Position numbers and translations under genes: made by a program
Origin: Acidobacteriaceae bacterium
GTDB taxonomy: Bacteria; Acidobacteriota; Terriglobia; Terriglobales; Acidobacteriaceae
Direction: 5' to 3'
NCBI GenBank assembly: GCA_025929125.1
Contig: JAICMT010000133.1
Coordinates: forward strand, 1 to 5,544
Length of the DNA: 5,544 bases
Part shown: positions 5,077 through 5,544 of the stretch, piece after piece
Layout: the number at the start of each line of letters is the position of its first letter
Numbering within the stretch: the first letter of the stretch is position 1
Notes under the pieces: generated by a model
Database searches by the model: none
What the model was told of the DNA's origin: nothing
What the model saw: only the letters and a program-made list of their open reading frames with translations

Positions 5077-5544
5077 TTGAAGGTCCTGGCTACGCTGCTG
5101 CTGGTTGCATTGATTCTGGCCGGCGGAGCTGCGTTCCTCATCTATGCTCCGGCCGGGCCGCCGCAAGGCACGCCCGACAGTTCGGCAACTTACGTGGATA
5201 TCAGCGCAGGTCGCGGGACTCGAAGTATCGCGCAGAAGCTGGAGAAGGCAGGTGTGATCCGCAGCCGATTCGCCTTCGAGCTACTGCGGCTGTTGAAGGG
5301 CGGCCGTCTGATTGCCGGTGACTACCGCTTCAATCATCCGGCCACAGCGATTGAGGTCTACTATCGCCTTCGGCGCGGAGATGTGTATACCATCCCGATT
5401 ACGATTCCAGAGGGCTACAACATCTTCGATATCGCGCAGACGATCGCGAACGCAGGCATCGCCGATCGTGACAGCATTCTGGGAGCGGAACGCAAAGAGA
5501 CCTCGCTGATTGCGGACCTCTCGCCCAACGCACCCTCGCTCGAA
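5077..5544 (+). CDS. mltG: Endolytic peptidoglycan transglycosylase MltG (YceG-like), N-terminal part
   Basis: MltG cuts nascent glycan strands in the periplasm and is thought to set their length; it is anchored in the inner membrane. The first 156 codons are visible and the frame is open to the window edge. The start is a TTG at 5077, 7 bases after GGAAGG (5064-5069); no ATG or GTG near it fits. Residues 2-23 form the single membrane anchor (VLATLLLVALILAGGAAFLI), followed by a Pro-rich linker. Residues about 39-90 make the first YceG subdomain (VDISAGRGTRSIAQKLEKAG, then VIRSRFAFELL and AGDYRF). A second repeat-like segment begins at ITIPEGYNIFDIAQTIANAG, with the family's IPEG motif. The catalytic glutamate lies beyond the window, so activity cannot be judged. 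Confidence 0.9.
   Translation, partial: MKVLATLLLVALILAGGAAFLIYAPAGPPQGTPDSSATYVDISAGRGTRSIAQKLEKAGVIRSRFAFELLRLLKGGRLIAGDYRFNHPATAIEVYYRLRRGDVYTIPITIPEGYNIFDIAQTIANAGIADRDSILGAERKETSLIADLSPNAPSLE

Noticed and set aside
4811..5080. 89-codon plus-strand frame overlapping the 70-aa gene
   Set aside because: Composition is Ser/Trp/Arg-rich shadow-like; it would overlap both the 70-aa gene and the mltG ribosome binding site.
1..5544. Mobile element, CRISPR array, phage or tRNA gene
   Set aside because: No direct repeat array, transposase or integrase motif, or cloverleaf was seen on either strand; genes are ordinary and of uniform composition.

Overview
The window looks like chromosomal DNA from a moderately GC-rich bacterium. 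An acidobacterium of the Terriglobia group is my best guess. This rests on the overall look of the proteins (the LipA variant, the NTF2-like secreted protein ending in GWKIVLDHTN, the DinB-like protein) and was not checked by any search. There is no sign of a phage, transposon, CRISPR array, tRNA or rRNA. It reads as ordinary housekeeping and accessory chromosome.

Layout. At the left edge is the N-terminus of a YafY/WYL-type HTH regulator on the minus strand. It diverges from a plus-strand DinB-superfamily gene, and between them lies a strikingly regular four-half-site palindrome (171-203) that should be the operator. Next come four plus-strand genes: a 7-TM membrane protein with clustered histidines (973-1710), a monohaem cytochrome c lipoprotein (1747-2112), a 4-TM small membrane protein whose start overlaps the cytochrome stop (2109-2480), and lipoyl synthase lipA (2508-3434). 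A secreted NTF2-like protein (3473-3964) follows and converges, with a 5-bp gap, on minus-strand frr (ribosome recycling factor, 3970-4554). Divergent from frr is a 70-aa protein resembling a ribbon-helix-helix antitoxin (4765-4977). The window ends inside mltG (from a TTG at 5077), a membrane-bound peptidoglycan lytic transglycosylase.

How the genes relate. The regulator and DinB gene probably form one divergent regulatory unit. The 7-TM protein, cytochrome and 4-TM protein may form a small envelope electron-transfer module; this is inference from adjacency, the ATGA overlap and residue content. lipA, frr and mltG are unrelated housekeeping genes (lipoate cofactor, translation recycling, cell wall).

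The genes fall into two translation-start classes. Five have a clear Shine-Dalgarno (regulator, DinB, 7-TM, frr, mltG). Four have none, but carry a -10-like hexamer about 5-8 bases (three of them exactly 6) before the start codon (cytochrome, lipA, NTF2-like, 70-aa gene), which suggests leaderless transcripts. The operator and the leaderless pattern are the most interesting signals. I found no convincing new multi-gene defence or metabolic system.
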